From Mycetocola zhujimingii (GTDB taxonomy: Bacteria > Actinomycetota > Actinomycetes > Actinomycetales > Microbacteriaceae), in assembly GCF_003065425.1 (NCBI RefSeq), contig NZ_CP026949.1:2914001-2978000 (forward strand): DNA of 64,000 nt, given 5' to 3'. The notes beneath the pieces were generated by a model. That model had not been told where the DNA came from, did no database searches, and worked only from the letters and a program-made list of their open reading frames with translations. The translations under genes and the position numbers were made by a program. The first letter of the stretch is position 1, and every line of letters begins with the position of its first letter. Positions 44,686 through 53,376 of the stretch are shown here, one piece after another.

Positions 44686-44755
44686 TGCGCGGCAGATCCA
44701 TGTCTGCGCTGCAGAAGCATCTGTAGCGCACGACATGGAAGTGGAGCGGTCGGCG
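44686..44755. repeat. Dispersed palindromic repeat family B, single unit
   Basis: GCGCGGCAGATCCATGTC is followed by GCGCTGCAGAAGCATCTG with TAGCGC (a near-perfect palindrome) and the tail CACGACATGGAAGTGGAGCGG. Almost the same ~70-base sequence occurs at 52058-52128. It lies between the Dabb and esterase genes. Confidence 0.75.
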
Positions 44756-44795
44756 AAAGCCGCAGCTACAGCCCAGCTCGGCCCAGCAACAGCAC

Positions 44796-44828
44796 TGTGC
44801 CCCGGCATCCGAAGATCACCGGGGCACA
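44796..44828 (-). terminator. Terminator-like hairpin after the tandem esterase gene
   Basis: TGTGCCCCGG (44796-44805) and CCGGGGCACA (44819-44828) form a perfect 10-bp stem with a 13-base loop, 12 bases after the esterase stop codon. A T tract is lacking. Confidence 0.6.
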
Positions 44829-44839
44829 GCAACTGGTTA

Positions 44840-47032
44840 CTACTCGGCCTTGAACAACCTCGGAGCGAAATCGATCAGGTTCTTCTGCCAAACGTCCCAG
44901 CCGTGCGGGCCGACGGTCACCCCGTTGAACTCGTACTCAACCCCGAGTCCGTCGAGGGTCTCCATCAGCGCCATCACGTTCGGATACGTGAAGTCGGTGA
45001 TGTCGCCGGTGTACAGCCGGACAAGTTCCGTCTCGGCGTTCACTTTTGCCACATCGACGTCACTCGGGACGCTGAACAGGAACGCCGCAAACGCACCGAC
45101 GTACGCGAACTCGCCCGGGTTGGTGAGCAGCAGGCTCATCGTTCGCTGCCCGCCCAGTGAGAGTCCGGCGATTGCCCGCTCGGCGGGATCCTCGCTCACG
45201 TTGTATGCTCCCTCGACCGCCGGGAGGACATTGTCGAGCAGTTCCGCCGGGTAGTTGTTCACGTTCCCGTTCGGGATCACCACCACCATCTCTTCCATGG
45301 CGCCGTCGAGCGTGAGGTTGTCGAGAATCTGCCGAGCGCGGCCCACCTCGACCCAGTCCGTCCAGCTCTGCCCGCCGCCGTGGTTCAGGACGAACAGCGG
45401 ATATGGCTCGGCACGGTCGGCGTCATACCCCGGCGGTGTCCAGACGAAGGCACTGCGCTCCTGCTGCGCCACGGTGCTCTGGTAGCTGAGTACCTCGAGC
45501 GCTCCACCGGTGCCCGGGGCAACGTCAGCGAGCAGTCGAGACTCCTCACCCGGAATGAAGAAGGTGCTCCAGGTCGGCTCCGTGGTGACCTTCGTCGGGT
45601 TCGAGGTGTCTTTCACCGAGACCCCGTCGACGATGAACCGGTAGTAGTACGACCACGGGTCGAGCGGACCAACTGTCGCCCGCCATCGGTCACCGACCTC
45701 GTTCATCTCGACGCGGAGCCAGCTGCCGCCCGGACCCCAGTTCGCCCACACCGACACGTACTCTGCGTCGGCGAACTCGGTGGTGGTCTCAAACGTGACG
45801 AAGCCGTCCTCGGTGATCCACGGTGTCGGCGTCGTGCCCGCCGGAGGAAGCTCGAAGCGCTCCTCGATCGCGGTGTGCCCCTCGCTGAACCCAGGGTCGC
45901 CGGTCTTCTTGCCGTGGAACAGCCGCGGCGCGAAATCGATCAGGTTCTCCTGCCATGCGTTCCAGTTGTGGCCGGCATCCGGGTTGGCGCCGTCGAACTG
46001 GTAGTCGAGCCCCATCGCATCGAACTGGCGCATCGACTCATACACGTCGTTGTAGGCGACATCCGTCTGGTTTCCGACGTAGAGGCGGAACAGCTCGGTC
46101 TGCTTGTTGATCTTCTTCACCGGGATGTCGGACAGGTCACCGAAACGACCGGCACCGAAGGTGCCGACATACGCGAACATGCCGGGGTAGGTCCGCAACA
46201 CCTCAAAGGTCTGGCCGCCGCCCATCGACAGCCCCGCCAGCGCACGATCCTTCTTCGCATTCGAGACGTTGTAGGCATCCCGAACCGCTGGCATGAGGTT
46301 GTCGACCAGTTCGCTCGGGAAGTCGGGAACATTGCCGTTCCCCATCACGACGACCATGTCAGCGAGCTCTCCGGAGAGAGACAGGTTGTCGAGGATCTGC
46401 TCTGCCCGACCGACCTCGACCCAGTCACGGTAACTCTGGCCGCCACCGTGCTGCAGGTACAGCACGGGGTATGGCTTGCCGCGTTCCCGATACCCCGGTG
46501 GCGTCCAGATCAGGGCGGACCGCTCTTCTCCCGCCACGTCGCTGTGATAGTTGAGCGTCTCGATGGCCCCTGCTTCTTCCGGCGCGTCCGCGAGCGGTGC
46601 TGCGGAGTCTCCCTCAATAAAGAAGGTGCTCCACTCCGGCTCTGAGGCGACAGACGTGGGGTTTGTCGGATCCTTGAACGGCTTCGAGTCGTCGCCCGTC
46701 ACCTGGTAGTAATACAACCCGGGCTCCAATGGACCCAGCGTTCCCGTCCAGGTGTCGCCGCTCCGCGACAGCCCGTACTGTGCCCAGTTCGCCGACGCGC
46801 CGAGGTTTCCCTCGATAACCAGTTGCGACACAGGACCGATCGCCGATTCAACCGCGGCGTTCGGCACGGCGAATCGCACGTAGCCGTCATCCAGCTGCGT
46901 GAGCCACGTGTCCGCAGCAACCGCGGGCTGAGCCACACTGAGCGCGCTCGCTGCGATGGCTACACCGGTGGCGAGGCCCACCCAACGCCGCGCAGATTTG
47001 CGCGGTCGCTTTTCTACTTGACCGATCTCCAT
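44840..47032 (-). CDS. Secreted esterase with two tandem CE1-like (esterase D/feruloyl) modules
   Basis: The 730-residue protein has a signal peptide (RKSARRWVGLATGVAIAASA, cleavage near AVAA). It then has two copies of an early-set (CBM48-like) domain plus an esterase D domain. Copy 1 has WTPPGYRERGKPYPVLYLQHGG, nucleophile GLSMGGGQ and DAGHNWNAWQ. Copy 2 has WTPPGYDADRAEPYPLFVLNHGG, GLSLGGQR and GPHGWDVWQ. Both keep the Ser and His, so both may be active. It probably removes acyl groups from plant or algal polysaccharide outside the cell. The LacI gene is divergent. Confidence 0.88.
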   Translation of the reverse strand: MEIGQVEKRPRKSARRWVGLATGVAIAASALSVAQPAVAADTWLTQLDDGYVRFAVPNAAVESAIGPVSQLVIEGNLGASANWAQYGLSRSGDTWTGTLGPLEPGLYYYQVTGDDSKPFKDPTNPTSVASEPEWSTFFIEGDSAAPLADAPEEAGAIETLNYHSDVAGEERSALIWTPPGYRERGKPYPVLYLQHGGGQSYRDWVEVGRAEQILDNLSLSGELADMVVVMGNGNVPDFPSELVDNLMPAVRDAYNVSNAKKDRALAGLSMGGGQTFEVLRTYPGMFAYVGTFGAGRFGDLSDIPVKKINKQTELFRLYVGNQTDVAYNDVYESMRQFDAMGLDYQFDGANPDAGHNWNAWQENLIDFAPRLFHGKKTGDPGFSEGHTAIEERFELPPAGTTPTPWITEDGFVTFETTTEFADAEYVSVWANWGPGGSWLRVEMNEVGDRWRATVGPLDPWSYYYRFIVDGVSVKDTSNPTKVTTEPTWSTFFIPGEESRLLADVAPGTGGALEVLSYQSTVAQQERSAFVWTPPGYDADRAEPYPLFVLNHGGGQSWTDWVEVGRARQILDNLTLDGAMEEMVVVIPNGNVNNYPAELLDNVLPAVEGAYNVSEDPAERAIAGLSLGGQRTMSLLLTNPGEFAYVGAFAAFLFSVPSDVDVAKVNAETELVRLYTGDITDFTYPNVMALMETLDGLGVEYEFNGVTVGPHGWDVWQKNLIDFAPRLFKAE

Positions 47033-47146
47033 TGATCCGTTCCCCTTCGGTTTTGCCCCACCCCCATAGCGAGGCTGCACACCGTCTCCGCTCCGGGTTC
47101 GGCCCGGAACGAAGGGCTGGAACGGCGACAAACGCGAAAGTGTGCG

Positions 47147-47164
47147 ATTTACCACGTCGTAAAT
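47147..47164. promoter_or_regulatory. LacI-type operator between esterase and lacI-family genes
   Basis: ATTTACCAC-GTCGTAAAT is an 18-bp palindrome centred on ACGT with one mismatched pair, typical of LacI-family operators. It lies in the 283-bp spacer upstream of the esterase gene and the divergent regulator gene. Regulation of both by that LacI protein is inferred. TATATT near 47279 may be the regulator's -10. Confidence 0.6.
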
Positions 47165-47315
47165 TCCACCCGGGACTCATGGTTCTCGCATCCGCCGGGG
47201 TTGTCAAGGCACAACTCAGCCGCGCCGCCGGGCCCAGAACGGGTGGCCAGCGACTGCGCTGTATGCCCGGTGAGGTCGGATATATTGACCAGAGCGCCAC
47301 AGGACGGAGTCATCG

Positions 47316-48356
47316 ATGAGGTCGACCATTCGCGATGTGGCGCGTGTCGCGGGGGTTTCCGCGAAGACGGTCTCGAATGTCATCAACGACCATCCGCACG
47401 TGCGCACCGAGGTTCGCGATCGGGTGCGCAGCGCGATCATCGAGGTGGGGTACCGGCCGAACCTCTCCGCGCGGGGCCTCCGCTCCGGCCGGACAGGAGT
47501 GATCGGACTCGCCGTGCCCGCCCTCCGCGAGAACTACTTCGCTGAGCTCGCGGATGCCGTGATCCGCGCCGCGGAGAAACGGCGGCTCAGCGTTCTGGTC
47601 GGGCAGACCAACGGCGATCGGCTCAAGGAACTCGACGTGGTCAAGGGCACGCTGCTGCAGGGCACCGACGGGGTACTGCTGAGTCCGGTGCGGCTCGGCC
47701 AGCGCGACGTCGACGCACTCAACGTCCCGCTGCCGCTCGTGCTGCTCGGAGAACGCATCTTCGGCGGTCCCACCGACCACGTCACCATGCACAACGTGTC
47801 GTCGGCACGGGCTGCGGTCGAACACCTCATCGCGCGGGGCCGCACCCGTATCGCGCTCATCGGCGCCCCGCAGCAGGCCGACTCAAAGCAGGGTGGCCAG
47901 GAACCGAGCTCGGCGAGCTTGCGCCTGCACGGGTACCGGCAGGCGCTCGAGGCCGCCGGCGTCCCGGAGGCACCCGAACTCATTTGCGCGACCGGCCCGT
48001 GGGGTCGGGAGGCAGGGGCAGCAGCCGTGCGCCGCCTGATCGCCGAGCGGGTCCCCTTCGACGCGGTCTTCGCCCTCAACGACACCCTCGGTCTCGGCGC
48101 CCTTCGCGCTCTCGGCGAAGCCGGCACTCGAGTTCCCGACGAGGTCGCGGTGATCGGATTCGACAACATCGACGAGACCCGCTTCTCGGTACCGTCACTC
48201 TCGAGCGTTGACCCCGGGCGCGAGTCCATCGCCGAGATGGCTGTGGAGATGCTCGTCGAACGCATCCGCGAAACCGGCGAGCGCCGGCCGCCCCGCCTCG
48301 CCAAACCGGACTTCCACATCGTCACGCGCGAGTCATCCGGCACGCTCACGGATTAA
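47316..48356 (+). CDS. LacI family transcriptional regulator
   Basis: The 346-residue protein starts with the DNA-binding head STIRDVARVAGVSAKTVSNVINDHPHVRTEVRDRVRSAI and hinge YRPNLSARGLRSGRTG, followed by a type I periplasmic-binding-like sugar domain (DAVFALNDTLGLGALRALGEAG, VPDEVAVIGFDNID). It probably controls the flanking esterase and the convergent sugar importer. GGAG precedes the ATG. Confidence 0.93.
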   Translation: MRSTIRDVARVAGVSAKTVSNVINDHPHVRTEVRDRVRSAIIEVGYRPNLSARGLRSGRTGVIGLAVPALRENYFAELADAVIRAAEKRRLSVLVGQTNGDRLKELDVVKGTLLQGTDGVLLSPVRLGQRDVDALNVPLPLVLLGERIFGGPTDHVTMHNVSSARAAVEHLIARGRTRIALIGAPQQADSKQGGQEPSSASLRLHGYRQALEAAGVPEAPELICATGPWGREAGAAAVRRLIAERVPFDAVFALNDTLGLGALRALGEAGTRVPDEVAVIGFDNIDETRFSVPSLSSVDPGRESIAEMAVEMLVERIRETGERRPPRLAKPDFHIVTRESSGTLTD

Positions 48357-48430
48357 TTTAACTGAGCGACAGCATCCGCTCGGCTCCGCAGGCCCGGTTC
48401 TGAACCACGCGAGAGCCGAACGGGCCGGTG

Positions 48431-49360
48431 TTACTTGATGCTTCCCATCGAGAGCCCGCCCTGCCAGTACTTCTGCAGCAGCAGGAACGCGATGATGAGC
48501 GGGATGACCGAGACGAGCGAGCCGCTGGTCACCAGGTTCCAGACCAGGCCCCCCGCCGTGGCGGAGTTCGACTGAACCTGCCACGTGTTGAGCCCGACGG
48601 TGACCGGCAAGAGCGTCTGGTCCGACAGCATGGCCAGCGGCAGGAAGTAGTTGTTCCAGCCACCGACAACGGAGAGCAGCAGCACGGTCACGATCGCCGG
48701 TCGCATCAGCGGCAGTGCGATCGTGGCGAAGGTCCGGAACTCGCCGGAGCCGTCGACCCGCGCGGCGTCGAGCAGTTCGTCGGGAATGGCATCCTGAATG
48801 TAAACGCGCATCAGGTACACGCCGAACGGGCTGAGCAGCGACGGCAGGATCACGGCCCACACGGTGTTGGTGAGGCCGAGGTTGTTGAACAACACGTACG
48901 TCGGGATGACGAGGGCCGTTGCGGGAACCATAACGGATGCCAGCAGCACCATAAAGCTGATCGAACGTCCCCGGAACCGGTACTTCGCGAACGCGTATCC
49001 AGCCAGCACGGCGAGAACCGTCGCGCCGACGCCACCGGCGAAGGCGTAGAGGAACGAGTTGCCGAGCCAGCGCACGTAGATGCCGCCGTTGTACGTCGCC
49101 AGCTGCGCGATGTTGTCGAACAACGCGAAGTTCTGGTCGAACCACAGCGGCCCGCCGGTGCCGTTGAACAGGCCCTGGGTGCTCTTGGTTCCGGCGACCA
49201 CCAGCCACCAGATCGGGAGCAGGAAGTAGAGAGCGGCGATGGTGAGCAGGATGTGCATGCCCACCTGTTTGCGCTCCCCCGGCAGGACGTCTGGCCGCTT
49301 TTTGCGCGGGCCGGACTCGGTGATGGCATCGTCGATGAGGGGCAGAGGTGAGGTAGTCAT
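48431..49360 (-). CDS. Carbohydrate ABC transporter permease (MalG-type)
   Basis: The 309-residue protein has six helices and the EAA loop DELLDAARVDGSGEFRTFATIALPLMRPAI. It is one membrane half of a CUT1 sugar importer. Its ATG shares one base with the TGA stop of the MalF-type gene (TGATG), so the two are coupled. No ATP-binding subunit is in the operon; CUT1 systems of actinobacteria often share an MsiK-type ATPase encoded elsewhere. Confidence 0.93.
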   Translation of the reverse strand: MTTSPLPLIDDAITESGPRKKRPDVLPGERKQVGMHILLTIAALYFLLPIWWLVVAGTKSTQGLFNGTGGPLWFDQNFALFDNIAQLATYNGGIYVRWLGNSFLYAFAGGVGATVLAVLAGYAFAKYRFRGRSISFMVLLASVMVPATALVIPTYVLFNNLGLTNTVWAVILPSLLSPFGVYLMRVYIQDAIPDELLDAARVDGSGEFRTFATIALPLMRPAIVTVLLLSVVGGWNNYFLPLAMLSDQTLLPVTVGLNTWQVQSNSATAGGLVWNLVTSGSLVSVIPLIIAFLLLQKYWQGGLSMGSIK

Positions 49361-50298
49361 CAGCGGAGTCCGCTCTTCTTGCGTGTGGCGATGAGGAAGA
49401 TGATCGAGGCGAGGAAGACCATCAGTCCGAGCGCGAAGGAGATCGCCGACGCGTAGTTGAACTGCTGGTACGAGAACGCCAGGTTGTAGGCGTAGAGGTT
49501 CGGCGTGTACGCCGCATCGATCGCGTTCCCGGCGAGCGGCGCGAGAACCTGCGGTTCGGTGAAGAACTGCAGTGTGCCGATCAGGGAGAACACAACGGTC
49601 AGCACGAGCGATGACGCCACGATCGGCACCTTGATATGCAGTGCCGTCTGGAGCTTCGTCGCCCCGTCAATCCGCGCGGCCTCATAGATGGCCGGGTCGA
49701 TCGATTGCAGTGAGGCGTAGATGATGATCATGTAGTAACCCGTCCACTGCCACGTGACGATGTTGGTCAGGGACCAGAAGATCGAATCGCGGCTGAGCAG
49801 GTCGGGTGCCTGGGTGTTCAGGAATTCGAAGACCGTCACGAGCGGGCCGAACGACGGGCTGTACAGGAATCCCCACATCAGTGCGCCGATCACACCGGGG
49901 ATCGCGTACGGCACGAAGATGAGCAGCCGCGTGAACCGGGACAGCCTGGTTCGGATGTCGTCGAGGATGAGCGCGAAGACCAGGGCCAGCCCGATTTGGA
50001 GGGGAACAAACACGACGGCAAAGGCGGCGACGCGCACCATTCCCGACAGGAAGCGTTCGTCGGTGAACGCTTTGACGTAGTTGGCGAGGCCAGCGAACTG
50101 TTCGCCGCCGGCGAGGGTGTTGGTGTGCAGGCTCATCCAGAAGGCATAGACCAGTGGGAGGACGAGGAAAACGAGAAACACGATGGCGAACGGCGCGAGA
50201 AACACCCAGCCGAATCGCGCGTGCTTCCGCTCAAGACTGGCGCCGCGTTTCACCGTTGGTGGGCGGACGGGATGCTGAAGCTGAGGGGTGGTAGACAT
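49360..50298 (-). CDS. Carbohydrate ABC transporter permease (MalF-type)
   Basis: The 312-residue protein has six helices and the loop IYEAARIDGATKLQTALHIKVPIVASS. It pairs with the MalG-type permease. AAGGAAG precedes the ATG. It follows the substrate-binding gene by 80 bp, all in one operon transcribed toward the LacI gene. Confidence 0.93.
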   Translation of the reverse strand: MSTTPQLQHPVRPPTVKRGASLERKHARFGWVFLAPFAIVFLVFLVLPLVYAFWMSLHTNTLAGGEQFAGLANYVKAFTDERFLSGMVRVAAFAVVFVPLQIGLALVFALILDDIRTRLSRFTRLLIFVPYAIPGVIGALMWGFLYSPSFGPLVTVFEFLNTQAPDLLSRDSIFWSLTNIVTWQWTGYYMIIIYASLQSIDPAIYEAARIDGATKLQTALHIKVPIVASSLVLTVVFSLIGTLQFFTEPQVLAPLAGNAIDAAYTPNLYAYNLAFSYQQFNYASAISFALGLMVFLASIIFLIATRKKSGLR

Positions 50299-50378
50299 GG
50301 GTCACTTCCTTGGGACGCATTGTGTGGAGAACTCCTGTGCGGGCGAGGCACTGCTGCCCCGCCCGCACAGGACCGAAC

Positions 50379-51746
50379 TCAGTTCAGGGTGAAGCCCTGT
50401 TCGGTGGCGTAGGTCTCCAGCGATTTCTGCAACTCGTCCGCCGCTTCGGCCGCGGTCATGTTGCCCTCGATCGCCTCAGACAGAAGGCGCTGTGACTCGT
50501 CGTAGTAGTACTGCGAGAACGGCGAGAACATCACACCCTCGTAGTCGATCGCAGCCTGCGCGAAGAACTCTCCGTTGAACTTCTGACCGCCGAAGAACTC
50601 GTACTCGAGGTCCTTGAAGTAGTCAGACTCGATCATTTCGGGCATGGCCAGGAAGAGGCCACCCTTTTCAACGCCGAGCTTCTGTCGCTCCTCAGTGTTG
50701 TACAGCTCGGCGGCAACCTTCGTCGCGAGTGCCGCGTCGCTGGCCTGTGTCGTGACGGCGAGCGTGCTGCCGCCCCAGTTCACCTGCACCGGGTTGGCGG
50801 CATCCCACTGCGGGATCGGAGCTGCACGCCAGACGGCGCCCGCTTCCGGGTCCTCGAAGTCGGGGATGTGCGCGTTGTACCAGACCGGGTACACGGCGGT
50901 CGCGTACTTGCCGCTGGCCAGGGCAGTGCTGAACTCGGGAGTCCACGCCTGGTCGGTGCCGACGAGTCCGCGGTCGACCAGGTCGAGCCAGTATTCGTAG
51001 ACCGTCTTGGTCGCGTCATCGTTGTGGTTGATGGTGATTTCGGTGGGGTTGCCATTGTCGAACTCGAACGGAACGGCGCCGGCCTGGTCGAGGAAGGCGT
51101 AGTGCTGTCCGGCACCGTTGGGGGCGAAGTTACCGATCTTGACCGCTCCGCCGGTCGCGGTGTTCAGCTGCTCGGCCGCCGCCGCGTACTCATCCCACGT
51201 CGTGGGGATGGCGATACCGTTCTCTTCGAAGATGTCGGCTCGGTACCACATGCCGACGGGCCCGAGGTCGACCGGCACCGCGTAGACGCCGTCACCGCTC
51301 GAGACATCGCGCCAGGCACCCTCGGTGAAGTTGTCCTTGTAATCCTCGATGCCGTGCTCGGTCATGTCGACGAGTCCGCCCTGGATCAGGAAGCTGTTCA
51401 GCCAGTCGTACTCGATCTGGACGATGTCGGGCGCGCCCGACTTCGACTCGAGAGAGGTGGAGAGCTTGGTGTACTCGTCACCGCCCTGGCCTGCGTTCGA
51501 CCAGCAGACCTGAACGTCGTCGTTCGATTCGTTGAAGTTGTCGACGGTCTCGGCGGTGTCTGGGAGCCATCCCCAGTACGTGACGACCGGAACATCCTTC
51601 ACCTTGATGTCATTGGTGCAGTTGGATTTGCTGGCGCCGGAGCCGCCGCCGCCTCCGCTGCCCCCGTTGTTGTTGGTGCATCCGACGAGCGCTGCGGCGA
51701 GCGCCGTCGTCATGCCTGCTGCGAGCAGGGCTTTTCTCTTGATCAT
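50379..51746 (-). CDS. Extracellular sugar-binding lipoprotein (ABC transporter, CUT1)
   Basis: The 455-residue protein has a lipobox AALVGC with Cys23, a Gly-rich linker NNGGSGGGGGSG, and a type 1 solute-binding fold (VVTYWGWLPDTAETVDNFNESND, GDEYTKLSTSLESKSGAPDIVQIEYDWLNSFLIQGGLVDMTEH). It is the receptor of the importer, probably for an oligosaccharide released by the secreted esterase and other enzymes. The start MIKRKALLAAG begins the signal peptide. AAAGGA lies upstream. Confidence 0.92.
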   Translation of the reverse strand: MIKRKALLAAGMTTALAAALVGCTNNNGGSGGGGGSGASKSNCTNDIKVKDVPVVTYWGWLPDTAETVDNFNESNDDVQVCWSNAGQGGDEYTKLSTSLESKSGAPDIVQIEYDWLNSFLIQGGLVDMTEHGIEDYKDNFTEGAWRDVSSGDGVYAVPVDLGPVGMWYRADIFEENGIAIPTTWDEYAAAAEQLNTATGGAVKIGNFAPNGAGQHYAFLDQAGAVPFEFDNGNPTEITINHNDDATKTVYEYWLDLVDRGLVGTDQAWTPEFSTALASGKYATAVYPVWYNAHIPDFEDPEAGAVWRAAPIPQWDAANPVQVNWGGSTLAVTTQASDAALATKVAAELYNTEERQKLGVEKGGLFLAMPEMIESDYFKDLEYEFFGGQKFNGEFFAQAAIDYEGVMFSPFSQYYYDESQRLLSEAIEGNMTAAEAADELQKSLETYATEQGFTLN

Positions 51747-52182
51747 GGGATTGCTGGTCCTTTCGCGGTGCAAAGACACCGTTGTCGGGCACCGGAGTGC
51801 CACTGTTGCTGCGAGAGAAAATGCACCCATTTCACGCCGGCGGGTCGCCGGAATCAGGCCCGTTACAACAGGCCTGATGCCGGAAAAACGCGCGGTCTTT
51901 CGCGGTTTACATCGTTGAAAGCTTTTCGCGAAGTGAATGCAGCATCAGGCTAGGACGAAAGGTCTGGTTTGTCCATGGAAATTGTTTTCACGCACGCCGG
52001 ACGGCCCCGGGCCCGGAGCTTTCCGAGCGCGTCAGGCGCTGCTGCCGGGCCCCTGCCTCGAGCGCTACAGATCCATGTCCGCGCTGCAGAAGCATCTGTA
52101 GCGCACGACATGAATGTGGAGCGGTCGGCGAAGGACCGTCGGCTAACGGATGCCGCTGGCCGGCATCCGCAAAAACGCAAGA
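51747..52182. repeat. Gene-free spacer with family B repeat and a GGATGCC hairpin
   Basis: A family B unit lies at 52058-52128 (CGAGCGCTACAGATCCATG, GCGCTGCAGAAGCATCTG, then TAGCGCACGACATGAATG). At 52147-52169 CGGATGCCG and CGGCATCCG form a 9-bp hairpin followed on the minus strand by a weak T stretch, possibly the terminator of galM. Near 51916, TGAAAGCTTTTCG is a partial palindrome that could be a LacI-type operator of the importer operon. No gene is seen. Confidence 0.65.
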
Positions 52183-53112
52183 CTAGATCGCGGCGATACT
52201 CCACGACGCGAAGGTGACGCCGCCGGGCTGAAGCACGAGGAGGTCCTCGCCGGAGTTGAACGCGTCAGGCGGGCAGGTCATCGGCTCGACCGCGAGGCCG
52301 ATGCGGCTGGGCAGCCCGGTCTCCGGTTCCTGGTCGGCGGTGTGCACCTGGACCCACTTGCACGACGAGTCCCAGCGCATCTTCACGCCGGTGCCCGACG
52401 GTGCGGTGACGCGCACTTCCGCTGTGCGGTTTTCGTCGCGAATGATCGATGTGAACGCGTGGTCAATGAAGGTGTCGCCGATGACGCGGGGTTCACGGAA
52501 GTCGAAGATTCCGCCTGACTCGGTGGCGACATCCGCTTTGCCGATCGGGATGAGGCGGTCGTCGGTGACGGTGAGCACCTGTTCGGCGGGGAGGAGCAGG
52601 GTCCAGTCGTCGACGGTGCCCTCACCGGCGACGAGGTACGGGTGGGGGCCGGTGCCGAACGGGGCGGGTGCGTTGCCGGTGTTGCGAGCGGCGACGGTGG
52701 TGTGGAGGCCGTCGGCGTCGAGCATGAACTCGACGCGCACCTGGATGCGGAACGGGTAGCCGGTCTGCGCTTCGATGGTGGTGGCGAGCATGACGCGGTC
52801 GTCGGCCTCATCGAGGGCGATGAAGTCGTGCCAGACGACCAGTCCGTGCAGGGCGTGGTGACGCTCCGGTTCGCTGAGCGCGAGGAGGTAGTCGGTGCCT
52901 TCGAAGCTGTAGGTGCCGTCGACGACGCGGTTGGGCCATGGCGCGAGGGTGGCGCCCCGGTAGGCGGGGCGCACCTGGTCGGCGTCATAGGGAACGACGA
53001 GGTCGCGGCCGTTGTGCTTCAGTTCGCGCAGCGAGGCGCCGACGCTGGCGATGGTCGCGGTGTATGGGCCGCTGGTGAGCTCGAACTGCGTTCCGGAAAG
53101 AGGAAGGGTCAT
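52183..53112 (-). CDS. galM: Aldose 1-epimerase
   Basis: The 309-residue protein has the galactose mutarotase fold: YRGATLAPWPNRVVDGTYSFEG, HALHGLVVWHDF with catalytic His, GTGPHPYLVAGEG with a second His, and LAVEPMTCPPDAFNSG with the catalytic Glu. It interconverts alpha and beta anomers of hexoses. Adjacent to the sugar importer, it probably serves the same catabolic path. The Shine-Dalgarno sequence is weak. Confidence 0.9.
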   Translation of the reverse strand: MTLPLSGTQFELTSGPYTATIASVGASLRELKHNGRDLVVPYDADQVRPAYRGATLAPWPNRVVDGTYSFEGTDYLLALSEPERHHALHGLVVWHDFIALDEADDRVMLATTIEAQTGYPFRIQVRVEFMLDADGLHTTVAARNTGNAPAPFGTGPHPYLVAGEGTVDDWTLLLPAEQVLTVTDDRLIPIGKADVATESGGIFDFREPRVIGDTFIDHAFTSIIRDENRTAEVRVTAPSGTGVKMRWDSSCKWVQVHTADQEPETGLPSRIGLAVEPMTCPPDAFNSGEDLLVLQPGGVTFASWSIAAI

Positions 53113-53376
53113 GGGTCAATTCTGCCGGGTGTTGGGGTTGCTCCGTGCCGTGCCGTTCGCGCGTGGTTCGGCGGCCGCTGCAGATCCATGCCCTGCTGGA
53201 TCGGCGAGCACTGCAGATCCATGCCCACTGGTTTGGCGAGCGCTGCAGATCCATGCCCTGCGCGGCAGAAGCATCTGCAGCGCAACGCAGAAGATGCAGC
53301 GGTCGATTCTTCACCATGCGCCGCGACGTGCGCTACTCGCAAAACGGATGCCGTGGGTGGCGTGCGGGTCGGTTAA
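53113..53376. repeat. Dispersed palindromic repeat family B, tandem left arms
   Basis: Three direct copies of CTGCAGATCCATGCCC (about 53178, 53211 and 53242) precede GCGGCAGAAGCATCTGCAGC and AACGCAGAAGATGCAGCGG. The unit recalls those at 44.7 and 52.1 kb but with the first arm amplified. The spacer has no gene. Confidence 0.75.
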
